Positions 9,931 through 24,479 of a stretch of DNA of 64,000 bases are shown here, one piece after another. Position 1 is the stretch's first letter. The number at the start of each line of letters is the position of its first letter. The stretch spans positions 9,114,001 to 9,178,000 of the forward strand of contig NC_039493.1 of NCBI RefSeq assembly GCF_003590095.1. Direction: 5' to 3'. The notes beneath the pieces were generated by a model. The model made no database searches, had not been told where the DNA came from, and saw only the letters and a program-made list of their open reading frames with translations. A program made the position numbers and the translations under genes. The stretch is from Trichoplusia ni. Taxonomy: Eukaryota > Arthropoda > Insecta > Lepidoptera > Noctuidae.

Positions 9931-11258
9931 ATGTCTGCCTAGCTGTCTGTTCATCACCAAGCTGTATTTCATGACCGGCAGTCGTAGTCGTAGTCTTCTT
10001 TAGCCTATTTATATGAGATCTCAGTGTAGTGAGTCGGATTCATTCTTCACCGATTCTTTGCCATATGAATTAAATGACACCTTTTCAGATCGTCGAAGTG
10101 GCACTTGCCCTACCGAATTACGTTACGCCGAAACACTTGTTTTTTGTCATTTGGACTGATATTTCATTCTATTTCATTCGCCATGATTTCACCAAACTGA
10201 AACTACTGTTGCCAGTTATTTTTCACAAATGTGTACATACTGGACTTAGCCAGTTATTTTGTATTATTTAAATTAAATCCACATTTAAATAGTTTACATT
10301 ATAAGTATATTGTTGTGTAACATAAAAAGTCACTGAAAAAAACTGCTTCGAAACAGAATTCTTATAGACTTGTCTGTTCTATTTTACTTACCTAGAGTGT
10401 TATTAATTTTCCGTAGACGTCCGCGAGCTGAGGAATGATTTATATGTTGTGGGTCATATTTCATTATTGTAAAACATGTCAATACATCCTATTTTGATGA
10501 ATGATGAAAGTAATAACATAAAATTCTCTCTCACAATAGCCAGTCAACCTCAGGGCATAGCTACACAACAAATTGGTACTCAGAGGTTATTTAAAACTCA
10601 TAAATTTAAAAACACAATGCACCAATAAAACCCAATTGTTTTGTGATAAATAAAAACGTGTCTATCAATTTATGAAGTAATAGAAAGTGTAAGTAGGTGG
10701 TGGAGGCCTTTCACCACCTGTCAGAGTAAAATGTAGGTAGTTTTTAAAGCGAAATAGCGCTATATGCCCTGTTATTTGTTGTCTCGCTTTCACGCTCCAG
10801 TCCGTTTAAAATCATGCCTGGTTAGAAGTACCTATTGTAATTTATTGTTTCATAGACAGACGATGTTCTTGACATTGGCCTAATGCGGTCACTTTTGAAC
10901 TCATTCCGACCAATTGACATCGGAAATTACAACTATGTTTATTGGTAGGAATTAATTCAACCATCTGATAACTGTCTGGCTACTTTGAACATTTTTTGTC
11001 AAGAATCTTGTTTCTGCTAAATTAATATTCATCATGTAGTGACCTTGTGTTGTAATTGAAATTCCAAAGCAAGCTCCCTGATGATTGTAGAATTATTTTG
11101 GATCATTTGAATTTTCTCTTGGGCTGCAGCAATAGTTTGATTTTGACTTAGTTTACTTGGGTGGTATAACGCAAAGAATGGAGGGGTTTACTTAATATTT
11201 AATAGTCTTGCGATTTTCGTGAAAGCGAGCTGGCTACAAGGCTTTTTAAAACGGTGAA
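9931..11258. other. Intergenic stretch, nothing identified
   Basis: No gene, RNA gene or complete mobile element is recognised. The longest frame (10074-10271, +, 65 codons) lacks coding composition and similarity. Confidence 0.45.
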
Positions 11259-11309
11259 AGAGGTTGCCGGCACCGTCGGGTGCCGGCCTCTCATCTTTTT
11301 TAAAAGATG
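11259..11309. repeat. Two adjacent hairpins, the first GC-rich
   Basis: Hairpin 1 (11259-11291) pairs agagg..gccggcacc with ggtgccggc.cctct around a gtcg loop. Hairpin 2 (11292-11309) pairs catctttt with aaaagatg around TT. Such back-to-back stems occur at transposon ends and in structured RNAs. A GC-rich tract without a credible coding frame continues to about 11,610 and may be a decayed retroelement UTR. Confidence 0.5.
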
Positions 11310-14300
11310 ATGGTCAGCCTCTAATACCTATCTACGAAACCACTACTTTTTTCTAACTCGGGTTGAAACGTTAAAGAACGACTTCAACTCATGCCGTGAG
11401 GATAAGTGGGATTGTCACCGACCAAAACTCTTCAGGCCTAGCCTACTACTCGAGCCAGCACTTAGGGTTGGGTTGGTCTTGGTAGGGTTGGACACCTTCT
11501 CAGAGGGTGGGTGTAAAGAGCCCGGCCCTGAATCCTCGTCAGGACAGACGTGTCTTTCGTTACCCGCTAGCTGATCGCGTACCAGGGCCTCCCTACTCAA
11601 TCATATACTGTTCGCTGGTCCTGACTTACATTAGTCATAAGATGTTCCATAATATTGATGTTCCAAGACCCTTTTTTATTTTCAGATATAAAGTAAGTAC
11701 CAGTTGTTTGGTACGTGTGACACGAAAATGTCACAGCTAATTTATAAAACATAGTTTAACATATTATTATGTTACCATACCGGCTGTAACACTGCAAAAC
11801 CAATATTTTAAGTGGGCGAGTACCTAATTAAATTTTAACGTCAACATAAATCAAGTTGTTTCGTACCAACCTAATTCAGTAAGGAAAATACTGATAACAC
11901 ATTACTCGATCCAAGAGTTAACCATGTGAGTTAAAAATAAAGAGGCCACATTACTAGCTATTTTTTCTTTTTCAACACGCGGATGTGTGATATGTACTAC
12001 CTAATTTGTACACCCATAGACATCTAGCGGCAGTTAAGGAAACAACTGAGTGTACAGCCGCAGTAAAGCCATAAAACTACTGACGAAACATCCATACCAT
12101 TCCTTCAAAGTTTCAAATGACTCGTGTTACCCGTTATAAACAAAATCCCAACAGATGGCGCTGGCAATGCAGATGGCAGACATCTTTGTGATTGGAAATA
12201 TTAGTAGGAGTACCTATATTAGTTTGTTTACGTTGGGCTACATTGAAAAGCTACCGTAAAACCTATATGCTGATTTTGTAAAGCATAACCTTTTTTTAAA
12301 TTTTGTATTAAGTTTTAGTGTACATAAATCCAATATAGCGACTATTGCATCGATATCTTCCTAGTTATAATTTTCTAGTCTTGTCCGACAAACAGACTCT
12401 CTCCTTAGCATATTATTGCCGGAAATATGAAAAATACTAAATCCCTATTTTACATATACGTAAGTCCAAGTTGACATGTATTTTCATAACAGTCTCTCGT
12501 TGTGTTTACAATAGACGGCTTGGTACAGCACAAGTAGATACTATAATTAAAAGTTGCTTACATGCTATATATTTATTCCTAGGTACGAGGTACATGCTTA
12601 TTTAAAATATTCCAATCATTTCCGGATCTTAAGATATCTTTAAATCAATGTAAGATAATAATATGATTACGGTTAATTAAATCGCACAGTACTAAATCAA
12701 GTGTTTCCTGTAGATCTTGCTATTTAATAACGCTGGCTCATGCATACGTAATTGGTATAACGTTAAATAGATTTTCTCGTGCTCTTCCTTGTATATTTCC
12801 TTGATATCTAATCGATGTAATTGCTGTGCGAAACTTTCCCCTGTTTTGAACAATAACAATGGAGTGGCGTGCATTGGATGCGAGTTCTACTTGTTTTCAT
12901 AAAGGGACGGAAAGAAGTCGCGTGACGATATGTGTCGCACGGCCGCGTCGCGACGCGCTGTCACTCCGCACTACTATTTTCATACTTCCCTAGTTTAAAG
13001 ACATGGGACTATTGTGTACTAAAATACTCGTCGGAAAACAATGACTGAATAACAGACTGAAGTGCATCTATACATATCAGTTTCGTTGCTACCGAAGTAT
13101 ACCTTAACCTCTGAGGTCCTCAATAAATTTATTTCTGGGGCATCGTTAGAATTCTTAAGCCACTGCGAGTGACTGAAATTGGCCATAAATGTAGCTGCAA
13201 AAAATAAAAGCTGCTAAAAGATTTTAATTTCTCTTGATCCATTGTGATAAAACATAAATTTAAAGTAGGTAAAACTTTCAAATCACGTCAAAATTCCTTT
13301 TAAGTTCTACCATGAAATAGACAGACACACAGAGACACAGGATACACACATACAGCGGGCAAACTTATGACATTTTTTGCCGGGATATGAAAAATCGGCA
13401 ATTACCAAATAACTACCAAGTATCGTTAGCATATACAAGTAGTAAGTACCTGCAATACCAACGTAAACCTAAGAAGCTACTGCAGGTAGGCTCTTATATA
13501 ACCTTTCTTCCTTATTTTCAGACTAACCCTATTTATATGCTGATATATTATAAGTACTTACTTAAATGCAGCTTTAAATTACAGTTAAGTAAATGTTTGG
13601 TTGAAGCACACGTGTCGGCAGTCACTTGTTCCTCATACCTTCACATTTTACATGAGGCGGGATGAGACATGTTTTATCAACGTGACGAAACTACGTGTTT
13701 ACATGATAAGCTTAATGAATGAGGGTCATTGAACTGTATTGTTCTAGTTGGGACACCACGAGGCTGTGCAGGTGTCTCTGTACAAAGCGTTTGTTGGCTG
13801 AACAGGGATCGCGATCAAACAGATTCAAACTTAAAAATTTAACGACATTTAATTAGTGTTCTTGACGTTATTGAGAAATATGGAATTGGTTGACGTGATA
13901 TTATACTACTTACATTTTTCGAAAGTCAAAGTCAACATTGGAGAACACCCGATCCATTTTAATTCTCTTGCTGTCTAGAAGAAAGGTGCAACAAACTCCT
14001 CACTACCGCTCGCTGTCGTTATAAAAAGAATATAATTAAGGCAATGCGCTAACTTCTTATGTGTCATGCAACTTAATAAAAACTTCTAATATAAATAATG
14101 TAGTGACCATGTAAGTTATTGCTGTATTCAATTGAAAAATTCAAAATTAATCAACGGATTTAAAAATTGAAATGAGCTACATCCTTCTGCGTTTCATAAA
14201 TTATTTTCAAAATTTCGTTACACACGAAACTCGCACAATTATCCCCATGCTCTTTGTCATGATTTCGTAAATAACACGAGAACCCTTTTAGTGGCGTTCC

Positions 14301-17280
14301 CTAAGCCAATATTCATGGTTTTGGCTTACGATCATTGCTACCTCGGGTATTAGGGTATTACGTACATATTCAACCCTTTCAAAATATGAGGGGTAAGTAA
14401 ATATGAGTCTTATAAACCGTCCGGCCACTTAAAGACTCAAAAATCTTTCAAGTGTTATAAAAACCTTTGGAAAAATTTTAGAACGTCCTTAACCGCAGTG
14501 ACTAAAAAGGACAGTTACAGCAATACGTGATTACATGCAATACATTTTAATAACAACAGGGTTTCTTTAAACACCACACAGTACGAAAATGAAACGAACC
14601 TATACTCGATGGAATTCTGAAGTTTTATAGGGGAGCTCCTTATGGACCTCCCTATGGCTATAGTCTAGTTTCTGCATCAGATCAGTTCCATATATCATGA
14701 TAATGTAACATTGTCGCACAATGCATGCAAAACGTCGAGTTAATTGGAAAACGGGAACTATGTCAAATATACGTTCCAAAATTTGATTACAGACAAAGGG
14801 AAAGGTGAAAGTAAAAATAAAAGGTTTTGGTAAAAGAAAAAAAGAGGAAGTTGAGCAAATATCAGGTTTGCTGTTAAATAAGGTCACAAATCTCAGACTT
14901 GTGACTCATTTGACCTATCATGTCCAGGGAAACTTAATGTAAGTTAGTCATATGTCAATGTCACAAACTCACAAGGGTTGGCAGCGCCCTCAGCAAACAA
15001 CGGACCATACTTGAGTAGTTTAACACAATTACGTAAACGATCAAAAGGTTGTTAAGGTCACCTTTCATTCTGTGTTATACGCTTTACGGACTCGTAATAC
15101 GCAGGTCTTGCGTATTTACTAAAAAAAATACCTCTTAAACAGGTTTATTTCGTTTTCCAAGGAGGTCAAATAAGTATAAGTAATGGGATCTCCTTTGTGC
15201 AAATACAATGAGCATTAGGGTCTCTCATACGTGTTCTACAAAAATAGTTTACCCTCATTTCATTAGCATAATTGGTATAGACTCCGTAGGTTTGTTGTAG
15301 ATAGAAATAATAACCTACTTATCTGTTTACTTTTCCATTCCGGATAGATTCTTGTTATAGCAGAAGAAATCATAAATGCTTTTCTGTATCACAAAATTTA
15401 GCTATTTAATCACATCAACCCCGGGTTCAAACAGGTGTCTCATTATGTAACGTTCGTAAGTGTTCCTTATCTAATATTTCTTTAAAAAACTTAGAAATTA
15501 TAATTACCTTACAGCTCTAAGTAATGAAATCTAATCTCATCTGTGTTGGCAACATGGTTGTCGCCATAACAAGACAATGGTTGAGGAAACCTGATGCTTG
15601 TTGCTGTAATAATAAGCCTGAAGTAGTTCGAGTGTGATGCGTGCACGCAACGTCAGCGATTAGCCGTACTGGTGTAATGACGCGTAACAATCTGTGATGG
15701 GCTCCTGCGTGCCTTCAGGATATCAATCATAGTTTCTATGTGGCAAAAACTGAGCAATCGACTCAGTTATTGGTACCTTGACTAACTTTATATACCAAAA
15801 CGTTTTTTTGTTATCCAGATTGGATTGACTTCGCAGAATGTTGAGTTCATCTATTGAGACTGTCGGCTGCTATATAATACTTTTGTATAGCAGATGCATC
15901 TAACAATTTGTGTGTGAAGTTAATGTCGATCTGTCACATATGCATTTTCAATCAAAATTCCTCTTAATTAATATGTAACTTGTACGCAAACACTGGTTTT
16001 CGTGCGATAAGCTCCCCGCAGTTTTTTTCATTTCTTGTCGTTTCTTGAAAAGGTATCCACAAGAAAGCTGGACAATTACTCAAATTCAAACAGGCGGTTA
16101 GTCACGTAGCAAACGGCAGGGTTACGGGGGCTCATGTAATGTTAATAAAAGAACCCGGTCTCGGCACACACAGCCAGGCGACCCCTCGGCCCGGAGCCCT
16201 CAGAGCCCCTCAGGCAAAGAGGCAACATCACTCGTATTTCTAAAAACTACTGCGGAAATGTCACAGCTGTAGGAAATGGCTTCCTTGCGATCATTGTGAG
16301 TAACGATGACAAATGGTTCAAATTGAATTTCGTATACGAGTACAGTAGGTAGTTTTCCGTGAGAAATTGTTACAATAGTTTCCTTCAGTCAAAGTAAACC
16401 TAATTCATGTCTAGGGTTGCCATCCGTCTGTATTTATTCGGATTTGTCCTATTTTAGAAGGCATAAGGGATTATACCGTTAGAAATCCGGATTTAAAAAA
16501 AACTGTAAAGTCTTGGGCAGACCGCGACATATACTGCTCGCTCACCACGATCAACTCACATACTGACTAAGTATGTTTAAAAACCTGTTGCCACGTTCGG
16601 GACTCTAAAATACCGGGTTTTAGTCTTGGTTTCCAAATTTTCCGAGATATCATGCCTACTCATGCATGTCACATCGAGCGATTGCTATCCATCGACCGTA
16701 ATTTAAAAAACTTTAAAGTATTCTTTATTTTCTCTTCACCGCAAAGTTTTCTCATAAACGGCCGAGATGGGAAATGGTATCGTTTCGATGTTATTATGAT
16801 TTATGACAAACAGCTCTCGCTTCGTGAACTTTTCTCTTATGTTCATCGGCGCTGCGAAAAATTATGTAAAGATAACAGCGGGTACACTTTCCCCTCAAAA
16901 CTTGGCTCGCCGACGAATTTACTGCTCGTCGTAAATATATCTTTATATCGTTTTGAGGTAAATTTATGTCCGGTATAAAACACCTTTCTCGCTTAAGTCG
17001 TTTGTGTTTTGTCCTCAGTTCCAGTTAATCTAATTTATTCGAATTTTATGAGCTTTATATTAAACAGCTTTGATAATGATTGTGTGTGTTTTCACCAATT
17101 TATTTTTACATGTACCGTTTTTATGCATTGTGTAGGTAATGACACTTTGAGTCTGCGTGGCAATATGAGAAACCATGATCCACCTATTATCCACCCTACA
17201 ATTTGAAAACCACCTGATTGACCAATGAAGCTAACATGTATAGTAACATCTAAATTTGTCTAATAAGTACATCTCATCAT
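11310..17280. other. Long gene-free stretch with small GC-rich patches
   Basis: No gene is recognised. A CpG-rich patch lies at 12,900-12,965 (cggccgcgtcgcgacgcgct) and another GC-rich patch at 16,100-16,230. The longest frame (16652-16978, +) starts at a true ATG but has no composition or similarity suggesting a real protein. A degenerate repeat with gttgccatccgtctg and aatccggattt lies at 16,410-16,500. Confidence 0.4.
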
Positions 17281-17400
17281 ATGAGCCCCTTGCCCTGATC
17301 TCATTTTATTTGGGGTCGACCGACGTATAAATACAGCATAACCATATGTTTCTTCCATTTATCTCTATCAGTTGTCATCTCAATACAAACAGACGAAGTG
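17281..17400. repeat. Dispersed lepidopteran repeat fragment
   Basis: The segment cattttatttggggtcgacc, then the 'ccatatgtttcttccattt' and 'tctctatcagttgtcat' parts, has the order of a repeat found commonly in moth genomes (atttggggtcgg...cttcttccat...ctctgtcagc.gtcat). It is a single degenerate fragment and its class is unknown. Confidence 0.45.
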
Positions 17401-17920
17401 GTTACATCTTGCGTTGTTCTATTGCACCTACATATATGTAGTTGTGCATTCTATTAGAGTTACATCATTCATTACGTAATATAATTGTAAGCTCCTCTGA
17501 AGGGCACCTCCTCACTTAGCGTCAAATTATATTAAAATTACACTATACAATACTATTGTTCTGGTGTATTTGGATGGTTAAATCCAAAGTCTAGCGATGA
17601 ATGAGAGAAGATTACACATAATTTAATGTTTTATAACAAAAGTCTTGTCAACAACGTTGTGAAGTCGTTATCGTGCGCTAAGGAAGCGGCTCTGTCGTAA
17701 GATGATATGAAACGCAAACAATGCACGAAAACTCGTATGAACAAAGCTATTCTCAAAATTATACGAGAGTTTATAATTTTAGTAATTTATAACATAAAAA
17801 TTGTTATAAATTCTAAAAACAACATTTTTTCTTGTGGTTCTCATATATTAATTGTATTTGCAGATTTAAAGCTTTCAGGTGACGAATTCTTATTAATACT
17901 TATGTGAGCACAAAGTTATT

Positions 17921-17971
17921 AAAGCTTATTCAAATAAAAAAAATATTGTTTTTTTTCTTTGAATAAGCTTT
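17921..17971. repeat. Inverted repeat with A/T-tract loop
   Basis: Perfect 14-bp arms, aaagcttattcaaa (17921-17934) and tttgaataagcttt (17958-17971), flank a loop made of an A-run and a T-run that can also pair. It is either a short palindromic element or a cruciform-prone sequence. Confidence 0.6.
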
Positions 17972-19188
17972 GAGTGTATTCAGCCAGTCACGTTAGTCAA
18001 TAACCGACTGTAAACTCATAATAACATGTGAATCTACATAACTAGCTCAACCGGCCTGAAAATCCATTATGCATAACTTGGTATAGTACTTTCTTTCACA
18101 TAACAACCTCATAAGCAAGAATCTTACTTAACACACAAAATCATGCAGCTCAGTCAATCGCAAGACAGCATTGATTGGCTCACCTACTTACGTAAGGCTC
18201 TGCGATCATAAAGAGCGACTGAAGAATAGTCACCGTGAGTCGCATGTCGCAAGTGTCGCAACGCGAGTGACAACAAAAGGTCGATTTGTCGCAGCATTGT
18301 CGCCGCGACAATGGCAACCGGGTTGAGTGGCTACGGAACCACGTTAATGTGCCCACGACACATCGCGAACCTCGATACTATTACATGACTGCATGACTCT
18401 CATCTTCCTGACTTTAAATGTAGAAATCAAAGATCCACTAAGATAATTAATTTGCACGTACATTCTCGATGAGATGCTTCCTTTGATAACGGTATCAGTA
18501 GTTGTGGTAAAACGCATCGAGTTATCGTAATTTCTGATTTTAATACCAAACATGTTTTTCTTTCGATTTAATAGTAAAGGAAGTGCACCGTCATATTAAC
18601 TTCATTTGCTTACCGCGTACTGTAAAGTTAGGTAGTTACGATACACGTCGATGTCGGGTGTCATAAAACATTCACGGTACCTGAGGCTAATGTATAAATA
18701 GTTAGTAATCTAATATTACTTAAGCGTGATATCGGATCCTTTAACATAAACACTGTATTGCAACATCGCTAAATATATTCCCACGGGAATTAATATACCA
18801 TTATATAAAATCAATCTTGATAATGACGAAATTGCGTAAACAATAGATTATCGCAAGCCACACAACGGTAGCTGTCAAATATACATATAAACTGCATAAT
18901 CTTATTTCAATAAACAAGCCCGCAAGATGGTTTTACTCGAAGCATTTAGATTGCGATTGCGAATAATTTTCCTAGTATCAGTGCGAACTACGTCCACAGC
19001 AATATTTTTTGCGAACGCTAATGCATCTGATATCGGAGGAAGTCGTCGGCTGCGGCTAGCGACTGGCGGAAATTGTGTAGCATTAGAGGGACATTAGCCG
19101 TTATGAAAGGGACACCTCGCCCTTATTGCCGCTGAAGGTTAGCAGTAATTTAATGGCCTAACATTTATCAAAACTACAATCAACTGCG

Positions 19189-19224
19189 TATAAATAATTA
19201 CTTCCACACTCGCGGCTAGTCAGC
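19189..19224 (+). promoter_or_regulatory. Candidate core promoter: TATAAATA with TCAG initiator
   Basis: TATAAATA lies at 19189-19196 and gtcagcg at 19219-19225. The initiator A at 19222 places the TATA box at -33, slightly long but usable. A GC-rich spacer (acactcgcggc) follows. No open frame with coding character lies downstream. Confidence 0.25.
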
Positions 19225-19225
19225 G

Positions 19226-22200
19226 CAGGCAGAGATAACGCTGGATATATTGAAAGTGTTCGCAGAAATATATGACAAAAGGAAGGAATCAAAAAGACAA
19301 ATTGCAATCTGAGCAGGAGTCGTTAGATCAGATCTACGAGGCTGCCGTCTGCAAATCATGCCCAACAAAATCAAATTGGTTTTTGCGTACTGTGCTCTAT
19401 CATCGCCGCACTGGCCTTGGTTTATAAAACCACGGATAACCAAAAAAATACTAGATGACCGTGGAATGACTCAACGACATGACTTTCCGTTTTTTAGACA
19501 GTTCATTATGTAACATTTTTGGTTCGTTTAGCAGAAAAAGTTTACTTCCGTTTCTTCAAAAGAAATAGTCATGTTTAGTTTTAGCCCCAAATGCTCTCTG
19601 AGACCTACTTACTCGCTCGGCCCTACGGTTTACAAATGTAGGTCGTCGAACCAGATACGAGCACCATATCTCTGTCATTCTGGAAATTCAAATGTAGGAG
19701 CCAATTTAGTGTTGAGTGAAGTTACCAAGATATTTTGTTACTTCGATCATTCACCCGTCAATTGACGCACTAGAGGTTCTGCTCCAAATCAATTGTATCG
19801 AATAGACAATAGAGCCTTGTGGCGTGTTAGCCTGATTGAACTTTCCTCTGTCTAGTCTAGCAATCATAGCAATCAGTCGCGTCTAAATTGGCCTATTTAC
19901 TGATACATTTTCTATTATTGGATATCTAAACAATAAATTGCGTGCTATCAGTCGGAGAGCCTTGACTCTCCAACGGGTTTGTTATCACTTGGCGAAAAGT
20001 GGATTGAAATGGGTCGGCGATTTGCGAATCCCGTATCGAATCACAACATTAACCTGATTACTTTGTTTATTCTGAAAATTTCCTTGTTGATGTACACGCG
20101 GGTGAACTAAACAAATACAAACAATTTTGGTTTCTGGGTGCGGATTTGTTTACGATTTGTTTCTGTTATTCTGCGCTCGGGAGCTTTTAACTTTAAGGGT
20201 TAAGAGCGGTGTAATTGTAATTTGCGTATATTATAATCAGCTAACGAAGTCTATAGATCAAAGATAAACATACAAATAAACATTCTGGAATAATTTACAG
20301 TATAATTATGTGAATATTTATGTTATAGCTTTGTGTTAAAAACAAACCTGTAAGAGTCAACCTAATAGGTAACGGTTAACAGTAAAATGAAATACACACA
20401 TAAGAATTTATTTACCAAATGGTAACATTCGAACACGCATTCGAAATACAATTGAAAATAGAAAGACTGATAAGAGCCCGCATTTGAAATTGCTTTTCTA
20501 TTATATTGACGTGAAAAAAAGTTGTCATTCATTAAGCATTTGAATTTATTCAATGAAGAGATAAAACCAAGTGTAAAATTGATACCGTCCGATAATTTGT
20601 AAGCATTTAAGCTGCTTACCTAACGCAGTAGACACGCAACGGCAGCGATGTGTCATAACTGGATGATAGGTATTTCATACGAATGTACCAATTACACCAC
20701 CAATACCAATACGTGTACGGCAATCAGTCAAGTCATCCGCGACGACTGATGCTCGCATGCACGAATAGGGGCGCCCGCACCCGCGCCATGCAATGATATG
20801 CTAGTAGGGACTTTTGTTACTGCATATATCGCTGGAGATACAGATATGGAAACAATAAAAAAAAAAATAAGAAAAATTAAACTTTTTCTAAAGAGTGTAA
20901 ATGATTTAGTAAATAAGTGTAACTGTTAGAGGTTTTTTCAGCCTCTCTAAATTTACCGCAGACTCAATGGGGTTTTGATACATAAATATTTTCTCATATT
21001 TAAAAATATTTCGACATGTTACTTAATTTTTGTTTTTACAAGTTCATATTGTAGAATTAATTACGTTTAAATTAATGCATTCTGTTTGTGTTTAAGTGTA
21101 CTAATGAAAAAAAAAACAGTACAAATGGAAAATGGATGGAAACTATATCAAAGTGTCTAACACTACTGCTTTGGTAATGTTGTGGAACAGAGATGCCGCT
21201 CTACAGTATGTAGTGCGCTGTCCCGTTTCTATTACTACTCTCCCATCTTGTCGGATTGCCGTCTCATCGAGTTATGAGAGTAAAGGAACTGAGAAAGCAC
21301 CTGTGCCTGGTGCCGAAAAATAAAATGGATTTATACGTTTGCCACAGTAAGACACATAAATTAACAAATGAATACTGACATAAAAGTATATAAAACGTAA
21401 ACCGCGAAAAATAAATGATCGTTCTGTACCTATGTTGCAGTCTCTATTGTTGTGCTATGGCGTGGACCATCATGAGGACATTTTTATTATTAGGTATATA
21501 TCTGACTAAAAATAACTATATTTTCGAATCTATAGTGGATCCTCTAACAGATTGAAAACGGAATGGCACGGAATTCATACTCGTAAATTGGCACTCGACA
21601 TTACTTAATTGATAAATGGGCACGCGGATTAATTAACTGCTATTAACTTCTTGCTCTATTTTTCTAATTGATAACGCCCGGGGCTACACACTGCGTGGTA
21701 GCCACTCATCATTCCTTGCTTCGATTAATTTCGTATGCATAGGTATATTAATAACATTACATTTTACATAGACGTGTTGTGTTCATGTTTTATAAAAGAA
21801 AATTAATAGATGTCAATGTTTAAATTATCTTTCAAGGACCGTTGGCTTGTTTCGTTAAAAGAAAAAGTAAGAGACATATCAGGAACAGGCGCGCATCACA
21901 GTTCGTTGGGTCGTTTTCCATTGTTTGGCAAAACAGTCGACTTTCGTCTCCGTGCCATTCTCTAATGTGATATTAAATGAATATAAGGGTAGCAAGAGGC
22001 GAAACACGTTAAAAATTAAGAAATCCTACGAGCTTTAGATAAATTGTAGCTAAATGAATAATATTTATGAAAATATCGGTAGTAAACACGGCAACACGCA
22101 ATTGCATCTGGATATAAAATAATTAATATCAAAGTTCAAAGCAAAATCAAGATTTTATTACAAATTCAGTAAACATTTCATAGACCGAAGTACATCGCGC

Positions 22201-22804
22201 TTTTGGAGCATCATTTAGCACGTAACTCGACTGTTCTTGTTTCTATTGGTGTTAACCGTGACGCCTCCATGGATGGCGCTGTTCTCGTAATTCCCGCCAC
22301 GCGTGCCTGCCCCACGTGTTTATTGTGCATCCGAATATATTATTACAACCATGTAGATTGCTTGTAGCGTCACGCTTTTTTCACTTACGGGGTTACCAGA
22401 CCAGGTATCAACACGAAGTGTATCACTTACCAAGCTATGGGACCTGATATTATGTAATTAATTAGATAAATGCTTTTGCGAAATACTAATAAAGATTTTT
22501 ATTGTTATGACACAGGAAATGTTTGGAACGTGTTTTCTTTTTAGTGTTTATTTCTTATCAGTTATATTGTAGAAGAGTGGCTTCTGCACTTTAATTATAC
22601 TTTTAATGTAGAGCTTGTACAGATACTAATACTTATAGAAAACGATATTTCCTATGTTCCTATATCCTTTGTATGTTGCGCTACCTTAATGAAGGCAACA
22701 TCGTCGGGGTAATCTAATCTAAAGTATAGTAATAAAGTCCCAAACTCAGCAAAGCTTGTATTATTTACGAAATAACTGATAAACATATTTCTTCATACAT
22801 GATA
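19226..22804. other. Gene-free AT-rich stretch
   Basis: No gene or RNA gene is recognised. A CpG-rich patch lies near 20,770-20,800 (ggggcgcccgcacccgcgcc), and A-runs occur near 20,860 and 21,107. All open frames are short, mostly without an ATG start. Confidence 0.4.
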
Positions 22805-22945
22805 TAAATAAATTACACCCAGGCACAGAACAAATGATCGTGTTCATCACAAAAACATATCGTTATGTTCTGGATGGGGATCGAACCCACGACCTCTGCT
22901 ATAACCGTCAAAACCACTAAGCACTAGACCAAAAGACCAGTAAAT
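22805..22945 (-). mobile_element. tRNA-derived SINE
   Basis: Read on the minus strand it contains a good Pol III B box, gggttcgatccc (complement at 22877-22888), preceded by gaggtcgt. An A-box-like tagtgcttagtgg (complement at 22915-22927) lies 26 bases upstream of it, which is tRNA-like spacing. The downstream body ends in the family's usual 'gtgtaattt' type tail. The tRNA fold is degraded, so it is a SINE, not a tRNA gene. Confidence 0.7.
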
Positions 22946-24479
22946 AATGATATGTGTAAAAAGCAGGATTTAAATCAATCAACCGTCAGTTAATTATACA
23001 GTTTATTCCTACATTGTTTTTAGTGTTAAGAGCTCGGAATTGATCAAACCGCATCCGGTATTAACTCTATCAGGCAATTGTCTGATTTAATCACGCGATT
23101 AGAATAAATCACACAGAAGATGAAACAATGAGCGCAAATCATATTGCTCTGATGCCATCGTAAAAGCGGCCAAGTCACTACGACTCTACTTATAATAATA
23201 TTTGTTTTGTTTCTACTAGATAATTAGATAAATAATTTTTAATATTCCTTACAGAACCCAGAATATTGAAATGAATTCATGAATAGTCTTATATTTTTAA
23301 AAGGTTCACGTTTAAATCTGACCTTAAAAACCTCTTTAGATGACTTTTATCTCGACCAATCAGGCACCGCCTCTCTAAAAAAAACCACAAAAAAAGGTAA
23401 TAATACATTTAAATAAATGGAAGGTGTCGTGAGTGCGTATTATAGGGCTATTGAACGCAGGACCGCGGCTTAGCTTCCGCCGCGAGCCCTGATGAAATCA
23501 AATGCCTCATAATACGTCGGAATGCGACTATCGACAATGCGCACTCTATTATTTTACGTTACATGTTGAAATCACGGAGTTTCGCGCCCATTCGTTACAA
23601 TACATTGCTAGTTTGCTACTTGTGAAACATTTAACAACGTTTAACAGCTGTATGTAAAAACATGAATATAAACACTTCAATTGCGAATTATGTTCTTATT
23701 GTAGAGGCTCGAAATTAGTTGAGAAGTCGTTCATTTGTTTTGAATTGCTTTACACCCTTCGGGAAACTGTAGGACAGTATTGTAATTATGTGGTCGTGGC
23801 TAACTGTGCGGCAGCGTGTAACACTTTAGGTATTTGTATTATACTAAATATTGACACATAAATAAGTACGGGGCCGCGCTAAGTTGTTTACAATTCGTTT
23901 AAATATTTTGTAATCAGTACTTATCGTTAGACAAAAACTGTCATATGAAGTTTTGACTAGGAAGCGGTTTCGCTGCTGTTAAATTTGTCTCGGGCGAATC
24001 TGCCCTTAAAAATATTAAAAATTGTTAGTAGGTAGTCCATTCGTCTGATCCGGGCGATTCAAATTAGGGCGAAAAAGCTTCTAAGCCGAAGTTTTTACTG
24101 TAAATATGAAACGCAAAGTACCAACACGTATTTCACATTAAATATAATTACGCAGATCCAGGAACAAATGGCAATTCAATTAAAACAAAACCATTTGCAT
24201 TTTTAGGTACAGCAAAAGTTGGGGGATTCTAATACGTACTGCCTACAGTTTGAATGACCGGTTGTTTTAAATTAATTTGTATTTTCATCCTCCCCTTCGT
24301 TGTTCCCGTTAATTAACGGTTAACACTCCCACCGCGTTTGGAAAAATAAATTACAGCGAGATTAAACGCACGCGTGTTGCAAAAATTACTTGCGATTGTT
24401 GTAATAATGAAAACGGTCAAGTGCGAGCCAGAGTCGAGAGACTGAGCTCTTGGAGGGATAAATAGGTTTAAAAAAATAT
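22946..24479. other. Gene-free stretch
   Basis: No gene is recognised. A small GC patch lies at 23,455-23,495 (accgcggcttagcttccgcc), which can form a short stem. Confidence 0.4.

Noticed and set aside
16410..16500. Fragment resembling a 'gttgccatccgtctg ... aatccggattt' repeat
   Set aside because: Too degenerate and without a second copy in the window to define ends; mentioned only in the stretch entry.
16652..16978. 108-codon + strand frame
   Set aside because: It begins with a real ATG but has AT-rich background codon composition, no motif and no splice or promoter context. It is likely chance in a 64-kb window.
22870..22930. Possible tRNA gene (good B box on minus strand)
   Set aside because: The sequence around the boxes does not fold into a cloverleaf with a proper acceptor stem and anticodon arm, and the flanks match a lepidopteran SINE body.
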